Shown: in pieces, positions 1-7,615 of the stretch
How positions within the stretch are numbered: the first letter of the stretch is position 1
How the letters are laid out: each line of letters opens with the position of its first letter
Assembly (NCBI GenBank): GCA_900550445.1
Contig: URSF01000007.1
Coordinates: forward strand, 1-64,000
DNA length: 64,000 nucleotides
Reading direction: 5' to 3'
Origin: an uncultured Rhodospirillaceae bacterium
GTDB taxonomy: Bacteria; Pseudomonadota; Alphaproteobacteria; CAAGCB01; CAG-977
Program-made: the position numbers and the translations under genes
Notes under the pieces: generated by a model
Database searches by the model: none
What the model was told of the DNA's origin: nothing
What the model saw: only the letters and a program-made list of their open reading frames with translations

Positions 1-295
1 CTGTTGTTACAACCGGGCTTACGGGATCAAAGATAATCGGATCGCGCGGGAGAACCGGAACGACAGGATCAACTGGGTCAGGATTAACCGGAACGATCGG
101 GTCAAGGATAGGTTTTTGTGTTAAATTGCTACAGTCTTCTTTTCCGTCGATGGTCATATAGCACAATTCTTTTTGTATGGTTTGCAAATGATTATTGTTA
201 TTGTTTTCCGTGACAAGTGAATTCATCATGGCGTCGGCCGTGGAAGCGGCGGTTAATACAGCTGCAAAAGCAAAAGAACAGATGATTTTTTTCAT
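1..295 (-). CDS. exported proline-rich repeat protein (C-terminal part lies beyond the left edge)
   Basis: The frame is open from an ATG at 295 to the window edge. A GGAGGG ribosome site lies just upstream of the ATG. The first 22 or so residues form a Sec signal peptide: two Lys, then a hydrophobic stretch, then an A-D-A type cleavage site. A short Asn-rich segment and a segment with two Cys (Cys-Tyr-Met and Asp-Cys-Ser) follow. From about residue 60 the protein is built of repeats of the type DP-x-x-PV (DPIVPV, DPVDPV, DPIIFDPV). This looks like a periplasmic or surface spacer domain. I do not recognise a family, and the missing part may hold the functional domain. Confidence 0.75.
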   Translation of the reverse strand, partial: MKKIICSFAFAAVLTAASTADAMMNSLVTENNNNNHLQTIQKELCYMTIDGKEDCSNLTQKPILDPIVPVNPDPVDPVVPVLPRDPIIFDPVSPVVTT

Positions 296-720
296 GATAG
301 TACCCTCCTGATGTTAAAAGTTACCTGATTCTATTATTCAGCGAACAGAAGGGCTCTTCTATAAAAATATGGGGGAGGGGGGCATTTTTGTCATAAATCT
401 GTAACATTTGAAAGCGGGACAAAACGGACGTAAAAGCGGAGTTATTAACGGCAAAAAATGGTTTTAATAAGTATGTAAAAAAGAAAGTTGCGGGCAGTCA
501 TAACCGTAAAGAAAGGCCGGAATGTATTGAGCGTAAGTTTTTATGTGCTTTTTTTTTAAATTCCGTTTTTGCCAATATTGAAAAAACGGTGTTTTCAGGG
601 GGGCGTTAGCCGACAGGCGTTTACCGTGTTTTGTGGCGTTCTTTTTTTCCCTGAATTTTTCATGTTTGTCGCGACTCGGCAAAAAAAGTAAAGAAATCGT
701 AAAAAATATGTTGAATGAGA
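296..720. other. intergenic stretch, no convincing gene
   Basis: About 500 bases separate the start of the left-edge gene from the start of the outer-membrane factor. A short frame on the minus strand (464-682) begins with TTG, has no convincing ribosome site and is rich in Lys and Phe, so I read it as chance. Apart from AT-rich runs and short G tracts near 362-380, nothing is seen until the dyad at 722. Confidence 0.5.
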
Positions 721-721
721 T

Positions 722-746
722 TCAAGATATTGTATCTTGATAAAAT
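722..746 (+). promoter_or_regulatory. operator-like dyad with adjacent -10-like hexamer
   Basis: A perfect 8-bp inverted repeat, TCAAGATA then TTG then TATCTTGA, covers 722-740. TAAAAT (741-746, five of six matches to the -10 consensus) follows directly, about 55 bases before the efflux-factor start. The dyad sits where a -35 box would be, as expected for a small dimeric regulator of the MarR type. The regulator is not identified. Confidence 0.4.
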
Positions 747-801
747 AAACAGCCGTATTTTGCCAAAGACAGATTTTTTCGTTAATTAAGGACCGTGTTT
801 G

Positions 802-2778
802 ATGTGTTTCTTTAAACAGAATTTTAAGGGATATAAAGTTTTCCTGCAGGTTGTTCTGTTTTCTTTGCTGACCGTTTCCTGTACGATTCAGACAGAGCCG
901 ACAACTTTGGGAGAACGTTCCGCCAGAGCGGCTGTTGATAAGGCGGCTTTGTTCGGCGGTCAGGAAGAAATCATCAAGCCGATTACGTTATATGAAGCTA
1001 TCGCCAGGGCAATTAAATATAACTCCGATCAAAGGGTTGCTTTGATGGAACAGGCCGTCGCTTACGGTATCGCGGAATCTTCGTCGATTGATCTGCTGCC
1101 GCAACTGGCCGCCGGCGGCGGGTTCGCAACGCGGTCCAATCGTTTGGCCGTTTCCGCCAAATCCGTTGAAACGGGCAGTCAGACTTTGGAAGAGTCTTAT
1201 ATTGAAGATAAATCCGTCCGCGGTGCGCAGTTGCAGGTCGTGTATAATGTATTGGATTTCGGCATCAGTTATGTGAATGCCAGGCAGGCGTCTGATAAGC
1301 GTTATGTCAGTGAAGAAATCCGCCGTAAATCCGTTCAGCAGGTTGTTCATGAAGTGCGAACCTCTTTCTGGAAAGCCGCCGCGGCGCAGCGGATTATCGA
1401 AGATATGGGCGTTTTGATTGCCGCCGTGCAGGACGAGCTGGTGCGTGTGAATGACGGCAGCTTGTCCGATAAAACGACAGATCAGCTGAAAGAGCAGAAA
1501 AAGCTGTTGACGGCGTTGAAAAGTCTGATGGATCTGCGCAATGATATTTTAACGGCCAAAGCTGAATTGGGCGCTTTGATGAATTTGCCGCCGAACGCCG
1601 AATTTGTTCTGGATATTCCGCCGGATATGGATAATCCGAAAATTGTCCGCGATCTGGGGCAGATCGATTTGGAACATTTTGCTTTGGTCAATCGTCCGGA
1701 ACTGCGAATTAATGACTATGAAGCCCGGATCGCCGCTTTGGAAGCAAAAAAGGAAATGTTGCGATTGTTCCCGGGAATTGAATTCGGCGCGGGAGTTAAT
1801 TACAACTCTAATTCTTATCTGAAAAATAAAAATTGGGCTGACGCCGGAATCGGCGTGACGTGGAATCTGATGAATCTGTTTTCGCGTCCGCAGGCTATTC
1901 GGCTGGCAAAAAGCAAAGAAGAGCTGGAACGGCTGCGGCGGCTGGCCATGACAATGGCGGTGATGTCGCAGGTTAATATTTCCTATTTGCAGTTAAGGCA
2001 GGCCGCTGAAGGATTTGAAGTGGCAAATTCTTTGGACAAAGTTAACGACGGATTGTGGCAGAAGTCTTTCGCCGAAAAAAACAAAACCGTTCAGGAAAGG
2101 CGTGAAACTTTGTTCGTCGCCGTCGACAGGTTGGTGTCTCATTTAAAGCGTGATTTCGCTTATGCCGATTATAAAGGGGCGGAAAGCAATTTATTCGTCG
2201 CGCTGGGGGTTGATCCTTTGCCACGTTTTATCGCGCAGGCAAGTGTGCACTCTATTGCGGAAACTTTGGAAGATAACTTGTCCCGCAATGCGCCGCGCGG
2301 GTTTAAAGACGTTTCTTATGACCGGCCGCCTTCGGACAGGGCGCATCTGACGGCGTTGAGCAAAGATCAGCGCGCCAAGCTGTTGGAATGGTCCGGTCTG
2401 CGCCGTGTTAATAAAAAAGGAGCGCCGTTGGCGCAAAGAGCCGTTGATGATCCCGTCGTTTTAAAAGGAGCGGTTCCTTCGGTCAAAAAGCGGGCTGCCG
2501 GCGGAAAAGCGCGGAAAGATGAAAATAACAATATTCCCGCCGGATTTAAGTTACTGCAGCTGTCTTCGTTCGCACAGTTGGACAAAGCGCAGATCTATTG
2601 GCAGGAGCTGGTGGCGGCGGATCCCGCTCTGGCGGCTTATTCTCCGATTTACAGGGAAGTCAATGTCAGCGGAAAAATGAGATTCAGAACATTTATCGCC
2701 GATACGGAAAGTCGTTTGAGGGATATTTGCCGGCGTTTGGCGGCCGAATTGAAATCTTGTCTGATCGTTCAAAAGTAA
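802..2778 (+). CDS. TolC-type outer-membrane efflux factor fused to a C-terminal SPOR-like domain
   Basis: The protein has about 658 residues. The N-terminus is a signal peptide ending in T-V-S-C at Cys27, so it may be a lipoprotein. Residues about 55-490 have the long amphipathic helices and Asn/Leu-rich turns of the outer-membrane efflux protein family, which forms the trimeric exit duct of tripartite pumps and type I secretion. A charged linker follows. The last 80 or so residues (starting GFKLLQLSSFAQ, ending CLIVQK) resemble a SPOR domain, which binds denuded peptidoglycan glycan. Usual family length is 430-500, so the extension is unusual. ATG 802 is preferred over TTG 799 because AAGGAC lies 8 bases upstream. 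No membrane-fusion protein or pump gene is next to it. Confidence 0.75.
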   Translation: MCFFKQNFKGYKVFLQVVLFSLLTVSCTIQTEPTTLGERSARAAVDKAALFGGQEEIIKPITLYEAIARAIKYNSDQRVALMEQAVAYGIAESSSIDLLPQLAAGGGFATRSNRLAVSAKSVETGSQTLEESYIEDKSVRGAQLQVVYNVLDFGISYVNARQASDKRYVSEEIRRKSVQQVVHEVRTSFWKAAAAQRIIEDMGVLIAAVQDELVRVNDGSLSDKTTDQLKEQKKLLTALKSLMDLRNDILTAKAELGALMNLPPNAEFVLDIPPDMDNPKIVRDLGQIDLEHFALVNRPELRINDYEARIAALEAKKEMLRLFPGIEFGAGVNYNSNSYLKNKNWADAGIGVTWNLMNLFSRPQAIRLAKSKEELERLRRLAMTMAVMSQVNISYLQLRQAAEGFEVANSLDKVNDGLWQKSFAEKNKTVQERRETLFVAVDRLVSHLKRDFAYADYKGAESNLFVALGVDPLPRFIAQASVHSIAETLEDNLSRNAPRGFKDVSYDRPPSDRAHLTALSKDQRAKLLEWSGLRRVNKKGAPLAQRAVDDPVVLKGAVPSVKKRAAGGKARKDENNNIPAGFKLLQLSSFAQLDKAQIYWQELVAADPALAAYSPIYREVNVSGKMRFRTFIADTESRLRDICRRLAAELKSCLIVQK

Positions 2779-2781
2779 GTT

Positions 2782-3360
2782 ATGTCCGAGATTGAAACAA
2801 AGCGGTTGATATTGCGTCCGTTTGTTAAAAATGACGTAACGGCCTTGTTCCGGATTATGAGCGATGCGGCGGTAAACAGATTTTTACCCTTATTTCCTTT
2901 GAAAACGATTGAAGAAGCCGAAAATTATCTGCAGGAAAAATATCTGAACCGTTATGAAGCCGGCGTGGATTTTTATTACGCGCTTTGTTTCAAGGCGGAT
3001 AATGTACCGATCGGCTATATCAAAGTCGGTGAAGACGACAGTCATGATCTGGGATATGGGCTGTGCCGGGAATATTGGAACAAAGGAATAATGACCGAAG
3101 CTTGTCTGGCCGTTCTGGAAGCCGTAAAAAAAGCCGGGCTGCCGTATGTGACGGCAACGCATGATGTCAATAATCCGGCCAGCGGGGAAGTCATGCGGAA
3201 AGCAGGATTAATATACAGGTATTCTTATGAGGAATTATGGCAGCCCAAAAACATACCGGTGATTTTCCGGTTGTATCAGATTAATTTTGACGGGCAGGAC
3301 GGCCGTGTTTATAAAAAATATTGGGATAACGCTTCTGTGCGCTTTGTCGAAAATCTATAG
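2782..3360 (+). CDS. GNAT N-acetyltransferase (RimJ/RimL type)
   Basis: The protein has 192 residues and begins with the hallmark ETKRLILRPF of the RimJ/RimL-like GNAT clade. The acetyl-CoA binding region is around residues 85-115 (LGYGLCREYWNKGIMTEA, with the usual Gly-rich loop partly replaced by E-Y-W-N-K-G). The C-terminal NPAS..VMRKAGL segment is also typical. The family transfers acetyl groups to N-terminal or small-molecule amines, and the substrate here is unknown. It starts three bases after the efflux-factor stop, so the two genes are probably co-transcribed. Confidence 0.85.
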   Translation: MSEIETKRLILRPFVKNDVTALFRIMSDAAVNRFLPLFPLKTIEEAENYLQEKYLNRYEAGVDFYYALCFKADNVPIGYIKVGEDDSHDLGYGLCREYWNKGIMTEACLAVLEAVKKAGLPYVTATHDVNNPASGEVMRKAGLIYRYSYEELWQPKNIPVIFRLYQINFDGQDGRVYKKYWDNASVRFVENL

Positions 3361-3371
3361 CGAAAAAGAAA

Positions 3372-3536
3372 TTACTGGCAAGCCGGTTGTTTTTTTCCTT
3401 TAGGCGGCAGATCCGCGATTTCTTTTGCCTGTTCCGCCGCCTTCTGCGTCGGGCGGGGAGAATGAAACTCTTTGCCTGTCAAGAGGCTCTTGACAGATCC
3501 GACGGCGAAAAATTGTTCGTAAAGTGTCGCGGACAT
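3372..3536 (-). CDS. small hypothetical protein, 54 residues
   Basis: This small frame converges on the acetyltransferase gene. ATG 3536 is chosen because AAGGA lies 6 bases upstream; a longer frame reaching TTG 3554 would overlap that site. A well-formed promoter lies at 3565-3593, giving a leader of about 20 bases. The protein is hydrophilic and Lys/Pro-rich towards the end (LPPKGKKQPACQ), with a more hydrophobic start. I recognise no family. The promoter and ribosome site are the main reasons to believe it is real. Confidence 0.5.
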   Translation of the reverse strand: MSATLYEQFFAVGSVKSLLTGKEFHSPRPTQKAAEQAKEIADLPPKGKKQPACQ

Positions 3537-3564
3537 CTTCATTCCTTTCTGCAATACTGTAAAA

Positions 3565-3593
3565 AGTATCCGTCAAAAAGAAAAATTTGTCAA
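3565..3593 (-). promoter_or_regulatory. sigma-70-type promoter for the 54-residue protein
   Basis: On the minus strand TTGACA (3593-3588) is followed after 17 bases by GATACT (3570-3565). Two further TTGAC-like boxes lie nearby on the same strand. Confidence 0.5.
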
Positions 3594-3718
3594 ATTATTC
3601 CCGGAGATTCATCATGTATCCGGAAATTATCCGATCATTGTCAAACTTTTCCCATATATCCGAAGACAGGCGGGAAAAAACGGTGTTGATTAAATTTACA
3701 AGGGCAAAAACAAGTAGT

Positions 3719-4270
3719 TTAAGCGGCGTGATCGTTAAAAAGTTCCGGCAGAGCGTCAATGGCGTCGTCAATGAGTTTTTGGCCGTCTTCCCCGGATAAT
3801 TTTTCCGTCAGGATTTGTTCAACGGTTTGCATGGCGATCGCAATGGCTTTATTGCGTACTTCTTCGGAAGCTTCTTCCGCCGCGCGGTCTAAGCGCTGTT
3901 CCGCGGCGGCTTCGCGGTTTTTAAGTTTTTGTTCAAAATCTTTTTGGATTTCTTCTTTCAGCCGGCCGGCATTTGCTTCCGCTTCCTTTAAAGCGTCGCG
4001 GGTCATCTGTTCCATTTTTTCATGCCGGTCCGTATATTCGGCCAGCAGTTGTTCCGCTTGGCGGCGCAGCTGCGAGGCTTCGTCCAGTCTGGCGGCTATC
4101 CCGTCGGCTCTGGCCTGCAAAAGTGACGAAACGGCTTTGCCGGACAGTTTGATCAAAGCGATGATTGTCAGGCAAAAGGCAATGCCGACCCAGAACGTCG
4201 GATCCTGAAACAAATTGTGTTCCGCGACATGAGCCGTTGTTGTCGTGGCAAAAGCAGGGGAAATAATCAT
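3719..4270 (-). CDS. atpF: F0F1 ATP synthase F0 subunit b
   Basis: The protein has 183 residues. One membrane helix (about 27-45, FWVGIAFCLTIIALI) is followed by a long charged coiled coil running to the C-terminus, the standard shape of the peripheral stalk subunit b. It starts inside the end of the b' gene by a 4-base ATGA overlap, so the two are translationally coupled. It is the last gene of the F0 operon. The stalk holds F1 against rotation. The F1 genes are not in this window, as usual in alphaproteobacteria. Confidence 0.93.
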   Translation of the reverse strand: MIISPAFATTTTAHVAEHNLFQDPTFWVGIAFCLTIIALIKLSGKAVSSLLQARADGIAARLDEASQLRRQAEQLLAEYTDRHEKMEQMTRDALKEAEANAGRLKEEIQKDFEQKLKNREAAAEQRLDRAAEEASEEVRNKAIAIAMQTVEQILTEKLSGEDGQKLIDDAIDALPELFNDHAA

Positions 4271-4761
4271 ATTGTTTTTTCCATTACAGAGGCTGTTTTT
4301 TGTTTTATTTCATCAGCTGAAACGGCAATTCCCGCAACTTTGCGGGTTATTTGATCCGTCAGGCTGCCGGATATTGCCGCAATATCCTGCAAGGCTTTTT
4401 CCTTGGCGGTATTCAGCGTTTGTTCCTTTTCGGCAATGTGCGCCGCAAGGCGTCGGGCAAAGTCCGTTTCCATCTGTTTGGTTAACGCCTGCGCTTCTTC
4501 CTGCGCTTTGGCAAGAGCCGCCTGCGTCTGTTCTTTGACCGAAGCCTGCGCCTGTTCCAATTCTTTAAGCAGGCGAGCGGCTTCGGTTTTCAGTTCATCG
4601 GTTTTTTTGATGTCGTTTTCAATCCGGGACCGCCGCGCGTCCACCGTCGCGCGCATCGCCGGCATGACAAAACGCCATATCACCAAAAACATGGTGCAGA
4701 ATGTGATTAACATCCAAAAGCTTTGGGAGGCATACCATGTCGGATCAAGCTGCGGCAGCAT
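4267..4761 (-). CDS. atpF2: F0F1 ATP synthase F0 subunit b'
   Basis: The protein has 164 residues. It begins MLPQLDPTWYASQSFWM, very like the start of alphaproteobacterial and photosynthetic b' subunits (PQLDPTWF-type). A single N-terminal membrane helix is followed by a coiled coil rich in Ala, Lys, Glu and Gln. With the neighbouring b subunit it would form a heterodimeric peripheral stalk. The gene lies between atpE and atpF in the order c-b'-b, which is typical for alphaproteobacteria. Confidence 0.92.
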   Translation of the reverse strand: MLPQLDPTWYASQSFWMLITFCTMFLVIWRFVMPAMRATVDARRSRIENDIKKTDELKTEAARLLKELEQAQASVKEQTQAALAKAQEEAQALTKQMETDFARRLAAHIAEKEQTLNTAKEKALQDIAAISGSLTDQITRKVAGIAVSADEIKQKTASVMEKTI

Positions 4762-4789
4762 TGTTCGTCGGTCCTTTTTAAATTGAAAA

Positions 4790-5041
4790 TTACAAGAACA
4801 ACATAATTAACGCGATCACCAGCGCGTACAGCGCAATCGCTTCCGTCGCGGCAAAGCCGATCAGACCAAACGCGTTGACGTCGTTCTTTACCGTCGGATT
4901 GCGACCGACCGTGTCAATCATCGTGATCCAGATCTTGGACACGCCTTCCGCAGCGGTTTTCATGCTTAAAGCGCACAGCGCGGCCGCTAAAAATTTTGCT
5001 GCATCCGCAATGTATTTTGCATATTCGGCTTCCATATTCAT
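4790..5041 (-). CDS. atpE: F0F1 ATP synthase F0 subunit c with an atypical first helix
   Basis: The protein has 83 residues in two membrane helices joined by the conserved polar loop RNP (47-49). The ion-binding carboxylate of helix 2 is Glu67 in ATEAIALY. It is followed by Ala, not Ser or Thr, which argues for H+ rather than Na+. Helix 1 is odd. The conserved Gly-x-Gly-x-Gly packing motif is largely gone, replaced by MKTAAEGVSKIW, which contains a second acid (Glu32) and two Lys. The length and operon position are normal. The change might alter ring packing or stoichiometry. Confidence 0.92.
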   Translation of the reverse strand: MNMEAEYAKYIADAAKFLAAALCALSMKTAAEGVSKIWITMIDTVGRNPTVKNDVNAFGLIGFAATEAIALYALVIALIMLFL

Positions 5042-5077
5042 ATCCTTCCTAAAAAAGTACCTTCACAAAAACAAGAA

Positions 5078-5806
5078 CTAATGCGCGTGCAGCGCATCGT
5101 TCAGATAAACACAGGTCAGAATAGTATAAATATACGCTTGCAAGACTGCAATCCCCATTTCAAAAACGGTTAACAGGGAAATGAATACAAGCGGCAACCA
5201 CCCGCCCCAGAAACTTAAATCGTAAATAAAACCGGCAATGACCTTTAACATAATGTGACCGACCATCATGTTAACGGTTAAACGCACCGTCAGGCTGAAC
5301 GGTTTGGAACAAAAAGAAATGATTTCAATCGGAACCAAAATCGGCGCGATCGCTATCGGCGTGCCGCTGGGAAAAAAGTTCGTAAACCAGTTCAAACCGC
5401 GTTTTTTCAGTCCGGCAAACACTGTCACCAAAATGGCAAACACGGATAAAGAGCCGACCGCCGCAAAGTGGCTGGTGTAGGTGAAGCTGTAAGGCAGCAG
5501 GCCCAGCAGATTGCCCAAAACAACAAACATAAACAGGGTAAAGATAAACGGAACGTATTTCCGTCCCGCCGGGCCGACCATTTCGTTGACCATGCCGGTT
5601 ATCAGTTCGTATACAATTTCCGCAACCGACTGCAGTTTTGTCGGAATAAGATTCCTTTTGCGCATGGCGATAATGAAAAACGCCGAACAGACAACAACGC
5701 CCAATGCCATAAACAAAGATGAATTCGTAAAGGACAAATCAATACCGTCAACTTTGGGCAGAGAAATAACGGGTTTTATTTCAAATTGTTCTATCGGACC
5801 GGACAC
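5078..5806 (-). CDS. atpB: F0F1 ATP synthase F0 subunit a
   Basis: The protein has 242 residues with five to six membrane helices. The essential Arg of the stator channel is present in the segment SLTVRLTVNMMVGH. The N-terminal IEQFEIKPV segment is family-typical. The start is GTG 5806 with AAGGA upstream. It forms the two proton half-channels against the c ring. It is the second gene of the F0 operon, after atpI. Confidence 0.95.
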   Translation of the reverse strand: MSGPIEQFEIKPVISLPKVDGIDLSFTNSSLFMALGVVVCSAFFIIAMRKRNLIPTKLQSVAEIVYELITGMVNEMVGPAGRKYVPFIFTLFMFVVLGNLLGLLPYSFTYTSHFAAVGSLSVFAILVTVFAGLKKRGLNWFTNFFPSGTPIAIAPILVPIEIISFCSKPFSLTVRLTVNMMVGHIMLKVIAGFIYDLSFWGGWLPLVFISLLTVFEMGIAVLQAYIYTILTCVYLNDALHAH

Positions 5807-5809
5807 TGC

Positions 5810-6166
5810 TTATTCCTTTCCCTGCGGGGTTTGCCGGTCTTCGCTGCGCCGTTTGTCATAACGCTGCAGAAAACGAACGACATTCAATACGCCGGCGATG
5901 CACCCCAATATTAAAAAAACGGCAATAAAAACGGGACGTGTTCCCAGCCAACGGTCCAACCCGTACCCGATTCCCAAACCGCATATAACCCCGGCGATCA
6001 GGTCTGACACAACATTAAAAGCCAACCACATCATTCGTCCGATCGGGTGGGGCGACGATGAATGCGATCCCTGAACACCGGACGTCCGGCGCCGCAGAGC
6101 GTTCAGGCGTTCGTCAATTTCTCGCAGAGCATCGGCAGAGGGCTTTTGCTGTTGTTCTTCAGGCAC
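5810..6166 (-). CDS. atpI: ATP synthase accessory protein AtpI
   Basis: The protein has 118 residues: a charged N-terminal third, then two membrane helices (about 48-70 and 77-98) with GLGIGYGLDRWLG between them, as in AtpI. AtpI helps assemble or stabilise the c ring and may aid Mg2+ supply. The start is GTG with AAGGTG upstream. It is the first gene of the F0 operon, directly behind a promoter. Confidence 0.88.
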   Translation of the reverse strand: MPEEQQQKPSADALREIDERLNALRRRTSGVQGSHSSSPHPIGRMMWLAFNVVSDLIAGVICGLGIGYGLDRWLGTRPVFIAVFLILGCIAGVLNVVRFLQRYDKRRSEDRQTPQGKE

Positions 6167-6189
6167 TGTTTCACCTTCAGGCGTTGTGT

Positions 6190-6218
6190 ATGCTACGAAG
6201 TCAATTCGGAAATGTCAA
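6190..6218 (-). promoter_or_regulatory. promoter of the F0 ATP synthase operon
   Basis: On the minus strand TTGACA (6218-6213) is followed after exactly 17 bases by TAGCAT (6195-6190), about 25 bases before the atpI GTG. It lies in the gap after the DsbA-like gene, so the operon can be transcribed separately from tgt-dciA. Confidence 0.6.
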
Positions 6219-6229
6219 GAATTTCCGCG

Positions 6230-7030
6230 CTACGGCGCTGTTGGCGCGGGGGCGGTTTCCTGTCGTGCCGGAGCGGCGGGCCATGAGCCTTTGTAGGTTT
6301 TTTTCAGGCGTTCAATCGCCCGGTCAAGGTCTGAACGGCTGGGGACGCCTTCAAGAAATTCCTTTTCTTTGCCCAGCTGCAAAATCAACGTCGGCGTTGC
6401 GTGAATTTTAAACTGCATGATCGCCAGATTGCGTTGGCGGGTCAGTTCCTTTAACGCCGATTCGTCCGTCGCGCAGGCGGTCATTTCGTCTTCGGTCAGG
6501 CCGGCCAGTTTCGCATACGGCAGCAAGGCTTCCTGCAAATTAGGCGCCACCGCCCATTTCATCTGGTTTTCAAACAAGGATTCCATAAAGGCAAAATACT
6601 GTTCGCCCGACAGGCAGCGGGAAATCAACGATGCGGTCACGGCGCGCGTGTCAAGCGGAAAGTCTTCCAAAATAATCAGCGCTTCGTTTTTATCTACGTA
6701 TTTTTCCTGTATGTACGGCATCAGTTGCGTATGAACAACAGGGCAGTGAGGGCAGGTCAACGATGTGAAAATATGGATTTTTAAAGGGGCTTCCCTGTTC
6801 CCGATCGTTTTTTCGGAAAAATCAAAAACGGGTTTGGGGGATTCCGTTTCCGCAGATGGCGTTTCTGACGCTGCCGGTCGGGTCGACGCCGTTGTTTCGG
6901 GGGCGGGCGAGCCGGTAAAAAAGTTTTTGATCTTTTGGAACCACGACGTTTCGGTCTGAGCCAAAGCGGAGGAAGACGTCAACGTAAAAAGCAAAAAGCT
7001 GAAAATAAAACTTTTTGTGGTGTTTCTCAT
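6230..7030 (-). CDS. exported DsbA-family thioredoxin-fold protein
   Basis: The protein has 266 residues. A signal peptide (cleavage near A-L-A-Q) is followed by a Pro/Thr-rich linker to about residue 65. The thioredoxin-fold domain has the active site CPHC in FTSLTCPHCPVVHTQL, an inserted helical region, and a cis-Pro loop (HATPTLIL) near residue 215. This matches periplasmic DsbA-like oxidases that follow dciA (DUF721) in many alphaproteobacteria. It would make or isomerise disulfides in exported proteins. AAGGAG precedes the ATG. The C-terminal tail is Ala/Pro-rich. Confidence 0.85.
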   Translation of the reverse strand: MRNTTKSFIFSFLLFTLTSSSALAQTETSWFQKIKNFFTGSPAPETTASTRPAASETPSAETESPKPVFDFSEKTIGNREAPLKIHIFTSLTCPHCPVVHTQLMPYIQEKYVDKNEALIILEDFPLDTRAVTASLISRCLSGEQYFAFMESLFENQMKWAVAPNLQEALLPYAKLAGLTEDEMTACATDESALKELTRQRNLAIMQFKIHATPTLILQLGKEKEFLEGVPSRSDLDRAIERLKKTYKGSWPAAPARQETAPAPTAP

Positions 7031-7093
7031 ACGATTAATCTCCTTAAAAACTGCTGTTCAGTCCTTTATAAACGAAAAAACAAAAGCTGTTAA

Positions 7094-7615
7094 TTATTTT
7101 TTGGAGGTATGCAAAAGCAAGCCCAGTTCCGCGGCGGCGTTTCGCAGGGCTTCGTCTTCTATATCGGACGTCAGGGCGTTTATTTCCGCCTGTTCCCGCG
7201 GTTCGGGAGGGCGAAACGGTGCAGGAGAAGAAAAGCGGGGAGCCGCGCCGCCTTGGGTCAGGCGGATATCGGCAACGGCAGGATAGCCGAAATACGAATT
7301 GATTTTTTCCAGAATTTGTTCCTTGCGGGCATTAAATTCAACGGCGTAAGCGCCGCTGAAAGCTTTAACGTGCAAAACGGCCCGGTCGGGAGACGTTTTT
7401 GAAAAAGAAACGGAGGCCGGCGTGACTCCGGCAGACAGGGCGCGACCGAGTATGTCTTCCCAATGAGAAAGAATATCCGCCTGAATAAAGCCTTTCTTGC
7501 CCAAAAGGGGATTAAGCAGGCGGCGGGCGTCCAACCCGAAAGAAACAAGCCCCGTACAGCGGCGGGGCGGATCTTCGGCCGCTGTTTTTTCTTTTTTTCG
7601 TTCCTTCCCGGTCAT
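7094..7615 (-). CDS. dciA: DciA-like protein (DUF721), predicted DnaB-helicase loader
   Basis: The protein has 173 residues. The central 40-120 region has the DUF721 pattern: a WEDILG motif, then a beta-rich segment ending with INSYFGYPAVADIRL, a KH-like fold. DciA is the ancestral loader of the replicative helicase DnaB in bacteria without DnaC. It overlaps the tgt stop by 4 bases, and a DsbA-like gene follows, which is the usual alphaproteobacterial neighbourhood. The C-terminal part is low-complexity and helical. Confidence 0.8.
   Translation of the reverse strand: MTGKERKKEKTAAEDPPRRCTGLVSFGLDARRLLNPLLGKKGFIQADILSHWEDILGRALSAGVTPASVSFSKTSPDRAVLHVKAFSGAYAVEFNARKEQILEKINSYFGYPAVADIRLTQGGAAPRFSSPAPFRPPEPREQAEINALTSDIEDEALRNAAAELGLLLHTSKK

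Noticed and set aside
464..682. Minus-strand frame of 72 codons in the left intergenic region
   Set aside because: TTG start, no ribosome site, Lys/Phe composition of AT-rich non-coding DNA.
988..1350. Long open frame opposite the efflux factor
   Set aside because: It is a shadow of the strongly biased codons of the real gene, without ribosome site or family pattern. The same holds for the antisense frames in dnaX, fabF, oadA and the capsid gene.
4790..5041. Na+-type ATP synthase because of oadGAB and sstT
   Set aside because: The residue after Glu67 is Ala, not Ser/Thr, and the Gln32 equivalent is missing, so Na+ coordination is not supported.
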